A DNA stretch of 64,000 bases. Source: JACJXF01 sp964404825 (lineage in GTDB: Bacteria; Bacteroidota; Bacteroidia; Bacteroidales; GCA-2748055). A program made the position numbers and the translations under genes. The stretch lies in NCBI GenBank assembly GCA_964404825.1, contig CAYOLQ010000008.1, positions 3,300-67,299 of the forward strand, given 5' to 3'. Positions 26,289 through 35,723 of this stretch are shown here, in pieces. The notes under the pieces are model-generated. The model was not told the DNA's origin, ran no database searches, and saw only the letters and a list, made by a program, of their open reading frames with translations. Within the stretch, counting starts at the first letter, position 1. Every line of letters starts with the position of its first letter.

Positions 26289-28661
26289 TTAATGCAAGTC
26301 TTTTTTAAGCCATATCTCCGAAACCGATACGCCCCTTGTTATATCCTCCAGTTCCTGAGTCCAGTGTAATTCCAGAACGCCATCCTTTGTAGCTTCGTTA
26401 GGGACAGGAAATGATAACCGATCACTTTTAGTACTTTCCAAAAAGTCATGAATTCTGATTCCTTCACTCGAATAGCATTGCGTTTTAGCTCCAAAAGGAC
26501 CGTTATAAACCACAACAATTTTATAGTACGCTTCTTTATCAAGATTCTCCCATCTCATTACTAATTTTGAATCATACCTGCTTAAAGCATGCGTTAGCTG
26601 TGAATGTCTGTTGTCGGAGTCAGCACTATTATTTACCCATTCTATGGAAGAATAAACAAAACCGGGATCTTCCTCCCATCTTAATACTTTTACCAGGTGG
26701 GGCTGTTCATCTGCCACACCGAGATTATCATAAAAGCCTCCTTCACCCGGATCCTCGTAGTTGATTATTTCACTTAATTGTTCAATGGTTTTAGCTGACT
26801 CCAATTCTTTTTCAAGCCAGTACCGGTCGTTAAAGGCTGAATAGATATTATTAGCAATATCAGGAAAATCTCCAAATTTATCAGAAAGCCCCATGGACTT
26901 GCACTCTGAGATAAAATCATCTTTTGACTGGAAATCGGTTTCAATTTTGGCAAGTTCAGCTTTAGCCAGATCAATTGCCTTTTTAATTCCAATTTCACTT
27001 GCTTCAGACAGGAAACTATAGGCCTTTTTTTCCAGTTGCATTTCAAAATCGTACTTTCGTTTAATCTGTGCATCTATTCTGGCCTTATATAGGAACATTT
27101 CAACCCTCCAGTTATTTTGTGGCCCCCCAATACCGTCAGCAATAATCTGCCACTGACTTAAGGCTTCTTCGGTGCTGGTATTATCTTTTAATGGACCTGT
27201 CCAGTTTTGCTCGAGTAATTGCAAACCTTTAAGCACCATTTGGGTAGCAATCTCAATCCTTTGTTCAATATTGGGCTGATTTTTAACTTCAGAAATGCCG
27301 GGAATTTTTATAAAATCGTAAGAAAAAAACAGTTTTGCGTACCTTTCTAAAATTGATTCAACACTTTCTTCAGGATCCCAGGCGCTGGCAGACCATACAA
27401 ATTTGTTGAGATCGTTATACACCCCGGTATGATTATAGGGTAAACTTCCGATTGTATTTTCTCTGGTAGCATTGTAAATGCTATTCATCATGGAAGGCAT
27501 CATATATATGCTTTGATTTCTTGGCCAGACAATGGAAAATACTCTGTCCCATTCAGGTACAGGATACTGGCACCATCGCGGATGGCAAATTTCCGGGAAA
27601 TGACGCATCTCATACTGTTTAGGCAGGTCTTCCCTGATCTCTTTTATCCCCCTTTTTGTCCATGGCCCGTAAACCATACCATAAAGCCAGGCTGGTCTGT
27701 TTTCCCTGATGTAATCAAAAATATAATCGTCATAATCTTTTGCATGATCATCAAGGCACTGATTTGAATACCACCATTTTACATCCGGTTGACCTGTTAA
27801 AATCAGCGGTAGCACTCTTTCCATCTGTGGGAAAAAGAGCATAGGATTTACGGCTCCACTGGCATCACCTCCGTAAGTTGTAATATGATCAATACCTGTA
27901 AGGTCGGTATAAAGATTTATGAGCTCAGTATCAGATTTCAGATCGAAATCGATAATATCCTGACACTTGAGTTTTATAAATAAATCGATTCCCAATTCTT
28001 CTAAATACTCATCTACCAATTCAGGTTCTGTTGGTTCAAAACCATTTGTACCGGTCAGTATCATATCCCTTATAAACTGTGAAACATCATCAAAGTTTTC
28101 CCAATCCATAAAACCATCTTCGCTTTGAGTATTGGTAATTATTTGCTGAGCTCTTATTTTATCGACAGGAGCCTGAGCTAAGGCCAGGTTTTTATCAAGG
28201 GAAATGTAATTCTCCGATAAAGTCATGAACTGTATTAACTTCCCCGCTGCGAATAAGGTACCTTTATTGTCGCGTCCTATAACCATCACAGTAGGGGCAG
28301 TTCGCTGGATAAGATCAACCCATATAGCATAGGATTCGGGTCTTGCCGGAACAGATAAGGCCTTAGGTAACAGAAATGTTTTTTTATTCGAAAGTAAGAT
28401 AGCAGGTGTCTGATCCTGAGGCAATTCTTCAGAAATTTTAAGACTTATGCCTGTTCTTATAAAAATTTCCTGCTGAAGGAACCGTGCTGCGCTCATATTA
28501 AAGGAGCTTTCAGAAGTTGCTACGATAGTTGCATTTGTTAGGTCAATCCGGTCATTAGAGAATGTAACTGAACTTATCGACAATAATCCTATGAGGTTTA
28601 TAATTAAAATGAAGTTAATATATCTTAATGATAAGACAAATTTTAAGGTTTTGTTTTTCAT
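26289..28661 (-). CDS. Secreted glycoside hydrolase with GH67/GH20-type N-terminal domain
   Basis: 790 residues with a signal or membrane-anchor segment (14-34, YINFILIINLIGLLSIS). Residues about 40-150 form the small alpha-beta domain seen at the front of GH20, GH67 and GH84 enzymes (FNMSAARFLQQEIFIRTGI, VMVIGRDNKGTLFAAGKLIQF). Residues about 165-560 look like a TIM barrel (WENFDDVSQFIRDMILTGTNG, DHITTYGGDASG, PAWLYGMVYGP, WVWP-like strands). A long helical part and a beta-sandwich (ALSRYDSKLVMRWENLDKEAYYKIVVVYNGPF) complete it. An alpha-glucuronidase-like or related exo-activity is plausible. It follows the GH2 gene by 12 bases, so they are likely produced together. I cannot fix a GH family. 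Confidence 0.6.
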   Translation of the reverse strand: MKNKTLKFVLSLRYINFILIINLIGLLSISSVTFSNDRIDLTNATIVATSESSFNMSAARFLQQEIFIRTGISLKISEELPQDQTPAILLSNKKTFLLPKALSVPARPESYAIWVDLIQRTAPTVMVIGRDNKGTLFAAGKLIQFMTLSENYISLDKNLALAQAPVDKIRAQQIITNTQSEDGFMDWENFDDVSQFIRDMILTGTNGFEPTEPELVDEYLEELGIDLFIKLKCQDIIDFDLKSDTELINLYTDLTGIDHITTYGGDASGAVNPMLFFPQMERVLPLILTGQPDVKWWYSNQCLDDHAKDYDDYIFDYIRENRPAWLYGMVYGPWTKRGIKEIREDLPKQYEMRHFPEICHPRWCQYPVPEWDRVFSIVWPRNQSIYMMPSMMNSIYNATRENTIGSLPYNHTGVYNDLNKFVWSASAWDPEESVESILERYAKLFFSYDFIKIPGISEVKNQPNIEQRIEIATQMVLKGLQLLEQNWTGPLKDNTSTEEALSQWQIIADGIGGPQNNWRVEMFLYKARIDAQIKRKYDFEMQLEKKAYSFLSEASEIGIKKAIDLAKAELAKIETDFQSKDDFISECKSMGLSDKFGDFPDIANNIYSAFNDRYWLEKELESAKTIEQLSEIINYEDPGEGGFYDNLGVADEQPHLVKVLRWEEDPGFVYSSIEWVNNSADSDNRHSQLTHALSRYDSKLVMRWENLDKEAYYKIVVVYNGPFGAKTQCYSSEGIRIHDFLESTKSDRLSFPVPNEATKDGVLELHWTQELEDITRGVSVSEIWLKKDLH

Positions 28662-28673
28662 ATTTATTAAAAA

Positions 28674-30503
28674 TTACAAGTGTGAAGGGTTCTTACTGAA
28701 TATTTTACGAATAACTTCCATATCAAATTTCAAATCCCTGTTATAATAGTAGATTCCATTCTGTTCCGATTCGACATCAGTTAATTGAGTGTAGCAATAC
28801 CCAACACAATCATTGAGGGAAAGAACAACATTCACTAGTGCTTCCAGTCGGGCATAGTATTCATCCATTGATGCAGGCGGAGTTCCGTAGCCCCACGACT
28901 TTTTTGAATTATCTTGTTGAGACGGATTCCATTTGATCCCCCCAAATTCATCCAACAGGTATGGTTCACCTTCATATGCACAGCAATGTTCCCTGTGTCC
29001 GGTGTAGGGCTTTCCTTCAACCACGGATTCCAATTGTTTCCTGAATTTTCCCGGGTCCTGTTCATATAAATGACCCGACCATATATCTGTTTTAATATGC
29101 AGATAGCCGCTTACATCATTAACCGGTCGGTTTGGATCAATTCTTTTGGTAATATCATATACATCCCTGATAAGCCTGTCATGTTGCTTACGCTTTTCCA
29201 CATCAAATCTGACACTTTCTTCAAGTGTAAAGATAGATTCGTTAAAAGGGGTCCAGAAAATAATGGATGGATGATTTTTGTCGCGCTCAACTATCTCTGT
29301 CCATTCCGAAATAAAGTTCCTGGCCGCGATCTCATTGTTTGCATCCATACCCCAACTTGAAGACTCTCCCCAGGTTATATATCCTAATTTATCGGCCCAG
29401 TAATGATATCGTTCCTCAAAAACTTTTTGATGCAGACGGGCTCCGTTAAAACCAGCGGCAATGGATAGTTCAATATCACGCTTTAAAGATTTATCATCAG
29501 GGGCAGTCCAAATTCCATCTGGATAAAAACCCTGATCAAGGACCAATCTTTGATAAAAAGGTATATTATTCAGAAAGACTTTATTGCCCTCAATGTGGAT
29601 TTTTCTCATTCCGGCATATGATTTTACCTTGTCAATAGTTTCTCCTGAATCATCTGTCACTTCAAACAGGATATCATATAAAAAAGGTTTCTCCGGCGCC
29701 CATGTTTTAACATCAACTAGGTTGATGGAACAAATTTTTCCATTGTCAACAGAAAATTCCTTTGTTCCAACGATAATCCCTTCATCCAAAATGCTGATTT
29801 TGAATTTGTAATCATGCATTGTCTTATAAAATCCGGGAATAAAGTCAAACTTTTTCTCATCAAGGTCAGGTATGATCTGGCAGTTAATTAATCCAAATTC
29901 AGAAACCGCCTCAATCCATACTGTTTGCCATATTCCGGTTGTCCTTGTATATCTGGTGCGCACAGGCTGAAATTCTTTGCTTTGTTTTCCAAGTCCTTGT
30001 TCCCCTGATCTGGTATTATCCTCAGCATGAACAACTAGGTTATGTGTGTAACCTGGTTTTACATATGGAGAAATATCAAAAGAAAAAGAAGTGGTTCCTC
30101 CATAGTGCCTGCCAACAAAAATACCATCAATATAGGCTTCACAGATATAATCTACCGCTCCAAAATTTAGCATTACACTTTTACCCGTCCACGAGGATGG
30201 AATATTAACCGGACGATGATACCATATGTGATTAATAAAATCCTTATGATTTACCCCTGACAGAATGCTTTCCGGACAGTAAGGGATCAGAATACTGTCG
30301 GAAAAACCCTTACTTTCAGGAAAGCTCTGTTCTTTTCCGGAATTTCCAAAATCAAAATTATAAGTCCATTTTCCATTAAGGTTTATCCAGTCAGTTCTTT
30401 CAAACTGAGGCCTGGGATATTCAGGTCTTGGAATTCCCGACGCAAATATTTGAATTCTAAGCAGGGCAAACACTAAAACCGAAAAAGAAAAATATTTTGC
30501 CAT
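28674..30503 (-). CDS. Secreted GH2 glycoside hydrolase
   Basis: 609 residues with a signal peptide (1-22). The GH2 layout is clear: a sugar-binding sandwich (30-200: PRPQFERTDWINLNGKWTYNFDFG, ILSGVNHKDFINHIWYHR), an immunoglobulin-like domain (200-300), and a TIM barrel beginning KIHIEGNKVFLNNIPFYQRL. The acid/base is Glu422 in IIFWTPFNES and the nucleophile Glu519 in YLLDEFGGIKW. Members are beta-galactosidases, beta-glucuronidases and others. At about 600 residues it lacks the C-terminal domains of long GH2 enzymes. It is preceded by a 314-base spacer with a TATAGTATTTT word, so it starts a transcription unit running through the GH67-like enzyme, ribulokinase, two sulfatases and onward. 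Confidence 0.9.
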   Translation of the reverse strand: MAKYFSFSVLVFALLRIQIFASGIPRPEYPRPQFERTDWINLNGKWTYNFDFGNSGKEQSFPESKGFSDSILIPYCPESILSGVNHKDFINHIWYHRPVNIPSSWTGKSVMLNFGAVDYICEAYIDGIFVGRHYGGTTSFSFDISPYVKPGYTHNLVVHAEDNTRSGEQGLGKQSKEFQPVRTRYTRTTGIWQTVWIEAVSEFGLINCQIIPDLDEKKFDFIPGFYKTMHDYKFKISILDEGIIVGTKEFSVDNGKICSINLVDVKTWAPEKPFLYDILFEVTDDSGETIDKVKSYAGMRKIHIEGNKVFLNNIPFYQRLVLDQGFYPDGIWTAPDDKSLKRDIELSIAAGFNGARLHQKVFEERYHYWADKLGYITWGESSSWGMDANNEIAARNFISEWTEIVERDKNHPSIIFWTPFNESIFTLEESVRFDVEKRKQHDRLIRDVYDITKRIDPNRPVNDVSGYLHIKTDIWSGHLYEQDPGKFRKQLESVVEGKPYTGHREHCCAYEGEPYLLDEFGGIKWNPSQQDNSKKSWGYGTPPASMDEYYARLEALVNVVLSLNDCVGYCYTQLTDVESEQNGIYYYNRDLKFDMEVIRKIFSKNPSHL

Positions 30504-30708
30504 TATAAATAAATAAGAATTAATAAATGCTTAAAACTGCCCCAGGCTGAAATATTTGTTTCTACGCTAATATTCGAGGATAAAAAAATAACATGGTTTT
30601 CAGACGGCATGAAATCGATAACATTGAATACTTATACCAAAACATACTGTTTATTAACAAACTTACCACAACTATCAGTGTATAATATATGTTATTCTTG
30701 CATCTTAA

Positions 30709-30719
30709 TATAGTATTTT
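30709..30719. promoter_or_regulatory. TATAGTATTTT word upstream of the GH2 unit
   Basis: One base from the TATAGTATATT word found near susC, the 55195 unit and the right-hand araC gene. It lies about 200 bases upstream of the GH2 start, followed by TTG. Candidate regulator site only. Confidence 0.35.
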
Positions 30720-30763
30720 GATTACACAAGAACTTATTGGCTAATCCCGCGTTCCTAAATAAA

Positions 30764-30799
30764 TAAAAAAAAGAGCCTGAAATCACTTTCAAGCTCTTT
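30764..30799 (-). terminator. Terminator of the DUF5123-type gene
   Basis: AAAGAGC (30770-30776) pairs with GCTCTTT (30793-30799) and TGAAA with TTTCA across one mismatch; loop TCAC. On the minus strand the stem is followed by a run of T (plus-strand A, 30764-30771). It lies just past the stop of the 460-residue gene. Confidence 0.85.
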
Positions 30800-30817
30800 C
30801 TCCTTTTATCAAGCTAA

Positions 30818-32200
30818 CTAACTAAAAACAAATACTTTTTGTGTTTTGCTGCCAATATTCGAATCAAATTTAATCAGGTATAAGCCTTTATTTAACTTTA
30901 TTTCAGTTCTTTCTGATAGAATAGCTGTTTTGCAAACAAGCTGACCGGAAATATTAAATACAGAGATACTTCCATTTACCAATTCTTTTGTCTGAATAAT
31001 TGCCATATTGCTGAAAGAATATATTTGAGCAATATCAGTGTTCACAAGGTTTTTATTAACTGAGGTAGGATACCATATTCCTGCCCACCATCTTGGATCA
31101 CCAATGGGTGTTCCATTACTGCCAATCATATTAGCTTCATTTTGCAAGGTAAGATTCCATTCTCCGTTAGTTGTATCAACGAAAACCGGATCAACAGTAA
31201 CCGTATTTGTTGCACCATATTCTGCATTAAAATCCTCAATCTCTTCAGCAGCCAGGGCCTTGCCAAAACCAGCCACATAGTTGTAGTCAAAAATTGTTAT
31301 TGTTGCACTGTCGGCGTTAAGATTTTTATCCATATTGGAAAATATGGTATTCGTAATAGTCAGCTTTTCCTTTATGGCTGTCTGATCCCCGGCAAATTCA
31401 TATTTTGCCCGGCCTTGCATAACATTTACATCGATATGATCATAAAAAGTACAATGATCAATGGTTAAGTTAGTAGCCCCGGCATTAAATCTTTGCTTGA
31501 TACTTGGGTCATTTTCATCAATTCCAACATCACCGACTCCAAGTTCAAAAAATATTCTGGAGTAAATTTTAGCAAAAGTGGAGTTTGTTATGGTCAAATC
31601 GCCTATAAGAGGAACATAATTTACTGTGCTGAGGTCATCCTTATAATTTACCTGAATGATTTTCCCACCACAATTATAAACCAGTACCTTGTCCAATGTT
31701 ATATTTCCCCCACTGTTATAAACTTTAGCAATGGCGTTATATCCCTGGATATTTACAAAATCACAATTAATTACAGACAAATTAATATTTTCCGACTTAA
31801 TATTAAAGGTTCCATTACTTATTAATTTCTGATCATTTCGTGTACCGGTTATATGAATTCCTTCAAGTTGGATATCAGCACCTCCTTCAACGCCAGCTAC
31901 CAGGAAAAGATAACTGGGTAGACTTTTATCGTTTCCAGTCAATACGGGTTTAAAACCGAGATTATCAAGAGCCTTAATCACGACATCAGTTGATAATGTA
32001 ACTTGTTTTGGAAGGAAAAAAGTATCAGTAACTGAAACTGGAGCTAAGATGTATTCCTCATAAAGACCAGCTTCCAGATCAGCAACAAGGTTTGTGGTAT
32101 CGGTATATACCTGGGCATTCAAAGAGCAGGACAGTAGAAATGCAAAAAATACCAGCATTACTGACCTGAGTTTCTGGTTAGTGTAGAATTTCATTTTCAT
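30818..32200 (-). CDS. Secreted DUF5123-type right-handed beta-helix protein with T9SS tail
   Basis: 460 residues with a signal peptide (1-29, CSLNAQ). The middle has helix-type repeats (IQLEGIHITGTRND, INLSVINCDFVNIQGY, ITLDKVLVYNCGGKI, LTITNSTFAKIYSR, LTIDHCTFYDHIDV, LTITNTIFSN), about 20-30 residues apart, as in PL6/chondroitinase-B-like folds. GDPRWWAG near residue 370 is characteristic of DUF5123 proteins. The end is a type-A T9SS domain (ISVFNISGQLVCKT ... LNKGLYLIKFDS). It may bind or cut a polysaccharide; the catalytic residues of PL6 are not recognisable to me. It is flanked by its own terminator and upstream motif, so it is monocistronic, near the PUL operons. Confidence 0.72.
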   Translation of the reverse strand: MKMKFYTNQKLRSVMLVFFAFLLSCSLNAQVYTDTTNLVADLEAGLYEEYILAPVSVTDTFFLPKQVTLSTDVVIKALDNLGFKPVLTGNDKSLPSYLFLVAGVEGGADIQLEGIHITGTRNDQKLISNGTFNIKSENINLSVINCDFVNIQGYNAIAKVYNSGGNITLDKVLVYNCGGKIIQVNYKDDLSTVNYVPLIGDLTITNSTFAKIYSRIFFELGVGDVGIDENDPSIKQRFNAGATNLTIDHCTFYDHIDVNVMQGRAKYEFAGDQTAIKEKLTITNTIFSNMDKNLNADSATITIFDYNYVAGFGKALAAEEIEDFNAEYGATNTVTVDPVFVDTTNGEWNLTLQNEANMIGSNGTPIGDPRWWAGIWYPTSVNKNLVNTDIAQIYSFSNMAIIQTKELVNGSISVFNISGQLVCKTAILSERTEIKLNKGLYLIKFDSNIGSKTQKVFVFS

Positions 32201-32312
32201 AAGTTTGTAATTTAAGTTGATTAATAAAAATTAGCTATCTGAATTAAATCTTCCAACTCTACAAAAATACAATAGTATATCTCGCTTCAATTCAAATATT
32301 TTTGCGTTTCAA

Positions 32313-32323
32313 TATGGTATTTT
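32313..32323. promoter_or_regulatory. TATGGTATTTT word upstream of the DUF5123-type gene
   Basis: A close variant of the TATAGTATTTT word found in front of the GH2 unit, lying about 110 bases upstream of the start at 32200. A second partial copy, AATAGTATAT, is at 32271. Candidate regulator site. Confidence 0.33.
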
Positions 32324-32340
32324 GTCCAAATTCTTTTTGC

Positions 32341-33351
32341 TTAAAATGCCCGCACAGCTCTTACCGCACCGGAAATTAATTTTGAAGCCTTCCTGCTGTT
32401 TCCATATTCAAAAAGTATAGCATCTGTCGCTGTAGCCTCTGTTGATGACCAATAGTATACATTAGACAGGGGTAAAGTAAGATCATCATTATCTTCTTCA
32501 AGAGTTTTATCAATATAGTATCTTGTTTTGAATAAAAGAAAGAGCTCATCACTTGAAGGAAGATACCAATCTGTGTATCCGCCAATGCTGAGCGTATCGC
32601 AATAATAAGCAGCATATTCACCTGCACCTAGTGAATTTACAATTTTGCCGGCATTTTCCGCACCGTTAAAAGAACTGCTACTCCCGATGCTGTTGGTGGT
32701 AGCTGACCAAAATACCTGATCCGCAATATCATTCAGAGAAGCCAACAAACCATGCTCCCCTGAGGGATCAACATAAAAAATTATTCCTCCTTCATGCAAT
32801 GTTCCCGGCTTGAAAATAGAATTTCTGGAAAATGAATTCCATCTGGCAGTATCTTCTCCGGTAATGCCTTTTGCTGCTGAAGCTGAGAAAACAGGATCAG
32901 ATTCGATATAACTATTTTTTACACTGTCTGCACGCAGGGCATAAAAGGCAAAAGGGACGCTTAATAATTCATTTGTTGTGGAAATAGAGTAAAGGTATCC
33001 ACCGGTTGGAGATATCTCAACTTTAGCAAAGTAAGGTCCGGCCGACCAATCTATTGTATCAAACTTACCTTTATATATTTCTTCAGCGTCTCCGATTTTA
33101 ATGCTAATCATACCATTGACATCTGAGCTTACAGTTTGACGTTCGCTATAAACACTTTCACCTGTTTCGGAGCCTTGTATTATTGTTATTTTGATTCCAA
33201 TGGTACCCTGAACAGGAATACCATTTGAATCGTTAATCACTGCCTGATAACTTATAAATTGGGGAACTTGTGCCTGAAGGGAAAGGTTTAAGGCGAGGAA
33301 TCTAAAAAAAAATATCAAAACACATTTCGGAAAAAGATACTTTGTATTCAT
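32341..33351 (-). CDS. Secreted DUF1566 (Lcl) protein
   Basis: 336 residues with a signal peptide (1-28, NLSLQAQ). An N-terminal module usual in Bacteroidota surface proteins (ISYQAVINDSNGIPVQGTIG, ITIIQGSETGESVYSERQTV) is followed by a linker (ESDPVFSASAAKGITG) and the DUF1566 domain (GGIIFYVDPSGEHGLLASLN, WYLPSSDELFLLF, YYWSSTEATATDAILFEYG, AVRAVRAF). DUF1566 has a C-type-lectin-like fold with possible carbohydrate binding. It is closely paralogous to the first 330 residues of the 37152-38951 protein. Three bases separate it from the upstream T9SS protein, the end of the long susC operon. Confidence 0.75.
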   Translation of the reverse strand: MNTKYLFPKCVLIFFFRFLALNLSLQAQVPQFISYQAVINDSNGIPVQGTIGIKITIIQGSETGESVYSERQTVSSDVNGMISIKIGDAEEIYKGKFDTIDWSAGPYFAKVEISPTGGYLYSISTTNELLSVPFAFYALRADSVKNSYIESDPVFSASAAKGITGEDTARWNSFSRNSIFKPGTLHEGGIIFYVDPSGEHGLLASLNDIADQVFWSATTNSIGSSSSFNGAENAGKIVNSLGAGEYAAYYCDTLSIGGYTDWYLPSSDELFLLFKTRYYIDKTLEEDNDDLTLPLSNVYYWSSTEATATDAILFEYGNSRKASKLISGAVRAVRAF

Positions 33352-33354
33352 TTT

Positions 33355-33852
33355 TTATCGTTTAATAATTAAAAATGATTTCAATTCATTTTCAATTGAG
33401 AATATTTTAAGAAAATAGCTCCCAACAGGATAATTCTGCATTGATATCTTGGTTTTAATATCCGGAATTTCGCTGCACAATAGTTCTCTGCCGTTAACAT
33501 CAAATAACTTTATCAGAATAAAGGAATTATCAACCTTATTAACTTCCAGGTAAAAATGATCCGACACAGGATTCGGATAGAGGGCATAAACAGCTTTTAC
33601 ATCAACAGTTTCCTCAATTAGATTGTTGGCCGGATTATGAACTGAGGGTTGCTGAACTCCAAATGAAACATAATATCCTTTTTGAGAGACCGCAGTATAA
33701 AATGTCTGGCCAATGGAATAACTGATGCTATAATCATTGAAAAGGCCATCTCCTCCAAGGGGAACTAAATCCGATTGTCCTGCCAACTTGCTGCAAACAA
33801 TCAGAATAGAATAAAAGAGGATCAGCTTGTTTTTCAATTGTTTCATATTCAT
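33355..33852 (-). CDS. Small secreted protein with type-A T9SS tail
   Basis: 165 residues from the ATG at 33852; an upstream TTG and a downstream ATG (33846) are alternatives. Signal peptide to about residue 26 (SKLAGQ). The short body (LVPLGGDGLFNDYSISYSIG, then QTFYTAVSQKGYYVSFGVQQP) is common to many minimal T9SS cargo proteins of Bacteroidota. The tail is a type-A sorting domain (YALYPNPVSDHFYLEV, ILIKLFDVNGRELLCSEI, YPVGSYFLKIFS). It is probably exported to the surface. It lies between FucI (39 bases) and the DUF1566 gene (3 bases). Its role in the operon is unknown. Confidence 0.75.
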   Translation of the reverse strand: MNMKQLKNKLILFYSILIVCSKLAGQSDLVPLGGDGLFNDYSISYSIGQTFYTAVSQKGYYVSFGVQQPSVHNPANNLIEETVDVKAVYALYPNPVSDHFYLEVNKVDNSFILIKLFDVNGRELLCSEIPDIKTKISMQNYPVGSYFLKIFSIENELKSFLIIKR

Positions 33853-33897
33853 TAGCAATTATTTACAGTTAATTATTAGTATCCGATTTTCAGGTTT

Positions 33898-35682
33898 TTA
33901 ATGACCATAAAGTGCGCCATAATTTTTACAGGCTAAAAAATCAGCACTCATCTTATCTTCTCCAAAAGCCATCCATGCATTTGGTCTGAAAATATCATTA
34001 TCGGCCACATTATGCAAAGAAACAGGAATTCTCAGCATGGAGGCCAGAGTGATCAGATCTGCGCCGATATGTCCATAACTAATAGCACCATGATTTGCGC
34101 CCCAGCTGGCCATAACAGAGTAAACATCTTTAAAAGAGTCCTTTTGGTTTAATCTTGGAACAAACCAGGTAGTAGGCCAGGTTGGATTCGTGCGTGCATC
34201 AAGTATAGCATGAATATCATCAGGTAACTCCACAGTCCATCCTTCGGCAATTTGCAACACCGGACCCAGGCCACTTATAAGATTTAAACGTGACATGGTA
34301 ACCGGCATTTCTCCGGCTGTCTTAAACTTTGAGGAGTACCCACCACCACGGAAATATTCTCTTACAGCCTGAGGCCATTCGGTATTATCCAGACATTTTT
34401 GGGCTTCCTCAGGAGTTATTTCCCAATATGGTTTAAGAACTGGATTCCCATAACTATCTGTTTGTTGAGCAGTAGCGTCGAGTGTTGTTGATCCGGAGTT
34501 AATCAAATGAATAATCCCATTTTTGGCCTTTCCGGTTAGTTCCTTATTCGTAACCCTTTTTACTGCTTCAGGACTCCAATAAGTTCTGACATCAGAGAAA
34601 ATTTGGGCAGTATTGGACAGTAAATGTCCGAATAGCATAACAACTCCGTTGAGACTATCGTTTTCCGTGGCAAACACAAAGGCTTGACGGATGCCATTCC
34701 AGTCGAACGAAGAATTCAGAATCGCTTCTGTAAAGTCGCCGTTAGGCTGATAATCTGTCCATTGTCTTTGTCCTTGAAAACCTCCGAGAATAGCGTTTCT
34801 ACCGAGTCCCTCTTCACGATAATGCATTTTAATCAGCTCCTTATTACCAATCATTAAATCGCGGCAAATAAGCGTCATTTTAACTACGGTTTCCCATTCA
34901 TGCTTCTTCCTTTCAGCATCTGCCTGATTTTCGCGACTATTATAATCCTTACCTTCCTTACAGTTCTTTTTTGTCCATTGAATTGCTTTTTCGTATTCTT
35001 TTTTATCATAAATCCCTTCTTCAATACGTCTTAGTATTTCAACAGATTCAACAAATTCGGTCCTGATTCCCAGATAATGCTGAAAGAAGTTAGAATCAAC
35101 CATAGAACCTGCAATACCCATAGAGCTATATCCAATTGACAAATAGGATTTACCTTTCATCTGCGCAACAGCCAGTCCGGCCCGAACAAAGCGAAGAATT
35201 TTCACTTTAACATCATCGGGTATAAAAAAATCGCCGGAATCCTGAACATCTCTGCCATAAATTCCAAAAGCAGGTAATCCTTTTTGATTATATCCGGCCA
35301 AAGCTGCCGCCAGATACACAGCTCCCGGCCGTTCAGTTCCGTTAAATCCCCAGATGGCTTTTGGAAGAAGCGGATCCGTATCCATTACTTCGGTACCATA
35401 ACACCAGCATGGAGTAACTGTAAGTGATACACCAACTCCTTCCCGTTGAAATTTCTCGGCACACATAGCAGCTTCAGCAACACCTCCAATGCAGGTGTCG
35501 GCAATAACACATTCCACTTTTTCACCACTTGGGAATCTTAAATTTTCTTCAATAAATGTGGCGGCAACTTTGGCCAAAGTCATAACCTGATCTTCAAGTG
35601 ATTCTCTGACACCTCTTTCCCTACCATCAATTACAGGTCGTATTCCAATTTTGGGTAAACGACCAATCAATCTGTTGCTCAT
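33898..35682 (-). CDS. fucI: L-fucose isomerase (also D-arabinose isomerase)
   Basis: 594 residues, close to the E. coli enzyme (591). FucI interconverts L-fucose with L-fuculose and D-arabinose with D-ribulose, using Mn2+. Visible: IGIRPVIDGRERGVRESLED at the start, the metal and proton-transfer residues in FVFATENDSLNGVVMLFGH (Glu) and IFSDVRTYWSPEAV (Asp), and HIGADLITLASMLRIPVSLHN near the end. No fuculokinase or fuculose-phosphate aldolase is in the window, while ribulokinase is (24586-26259), which makes D-arabinose to D-ribulose the better-supported reaction here. It lies in the long susC operon after a sulfatase (41-base gap). Cytoplasmic, hexameric in known cases. Confidence 0.95.
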   Translation of the reverse strand: MSNRLIGRLPKIGIRPVIDGRERGVRESLEDQVMTLAKVAATFIEENLRFPSGEKVECVIADTCIGGVAEAAMCAEKFQREGVGVSLTVTPCWCYGTEVMDTDPLLPKAIWGFNGTERPGAVYLAAALAGYNQKGLPAFGIYGRDVQDSGDFFIPDDVKVKILRFVRAGLAVAQMKGKSYLSIGYSSMGIAGSMVDSNFFQHYLGIRTEFVESVEILRRIEEGIYDKKEYEKAIQWTKKNCKEGKDYNSRENQADAERKKHEWETVVKMTLICRDLMIGNKELIKMHYREEGLGRNAILGGFQGQRQWTDYQPNGDFTEAILNSSFDWNGIRQAFVFATENDSLNGVVMLFGHLLSNTAQIFSDVRTYWSPEAVKRVTNKELTGKAKNGIIHLINSGSTTLDATAQQTDSYGNPVLKPYWEITPEEAQKCLDNTEWPQAVREYFRGGGYSSKFKTAGEMPVTMSRLNLISGLGPVLQIAEGWTVELPDDIHAILDARTNPTWPTTWFVPRLNQKDSFKDVYSVMASWGANHGAISYGHIGADLITLASMLRIPVSLHNVADNDIFRPNAWMAFGEDKMSADFLACKNYGALYGH

Positions 35683-35723
35683 TGTGTAATTATTTTAAAA
35701 TTATCAATTTATATTTTTATACT

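Noticed and set aside
30562..30792. 76-codon frame on the minus strand upstream of the GH2 gene
   Set aside because: It begins in the terminator of the upstream gene and is AT-rich noise; the spacer is better read as regulatory.
24586..35682. Plain L-fucose pathway from FucI
   Set aside because: No fuculokinase or fuculose-phosphate aldolase in the window; the kinase present reads as ribulokinase. It is not excluded if those genes lie elsewhere.
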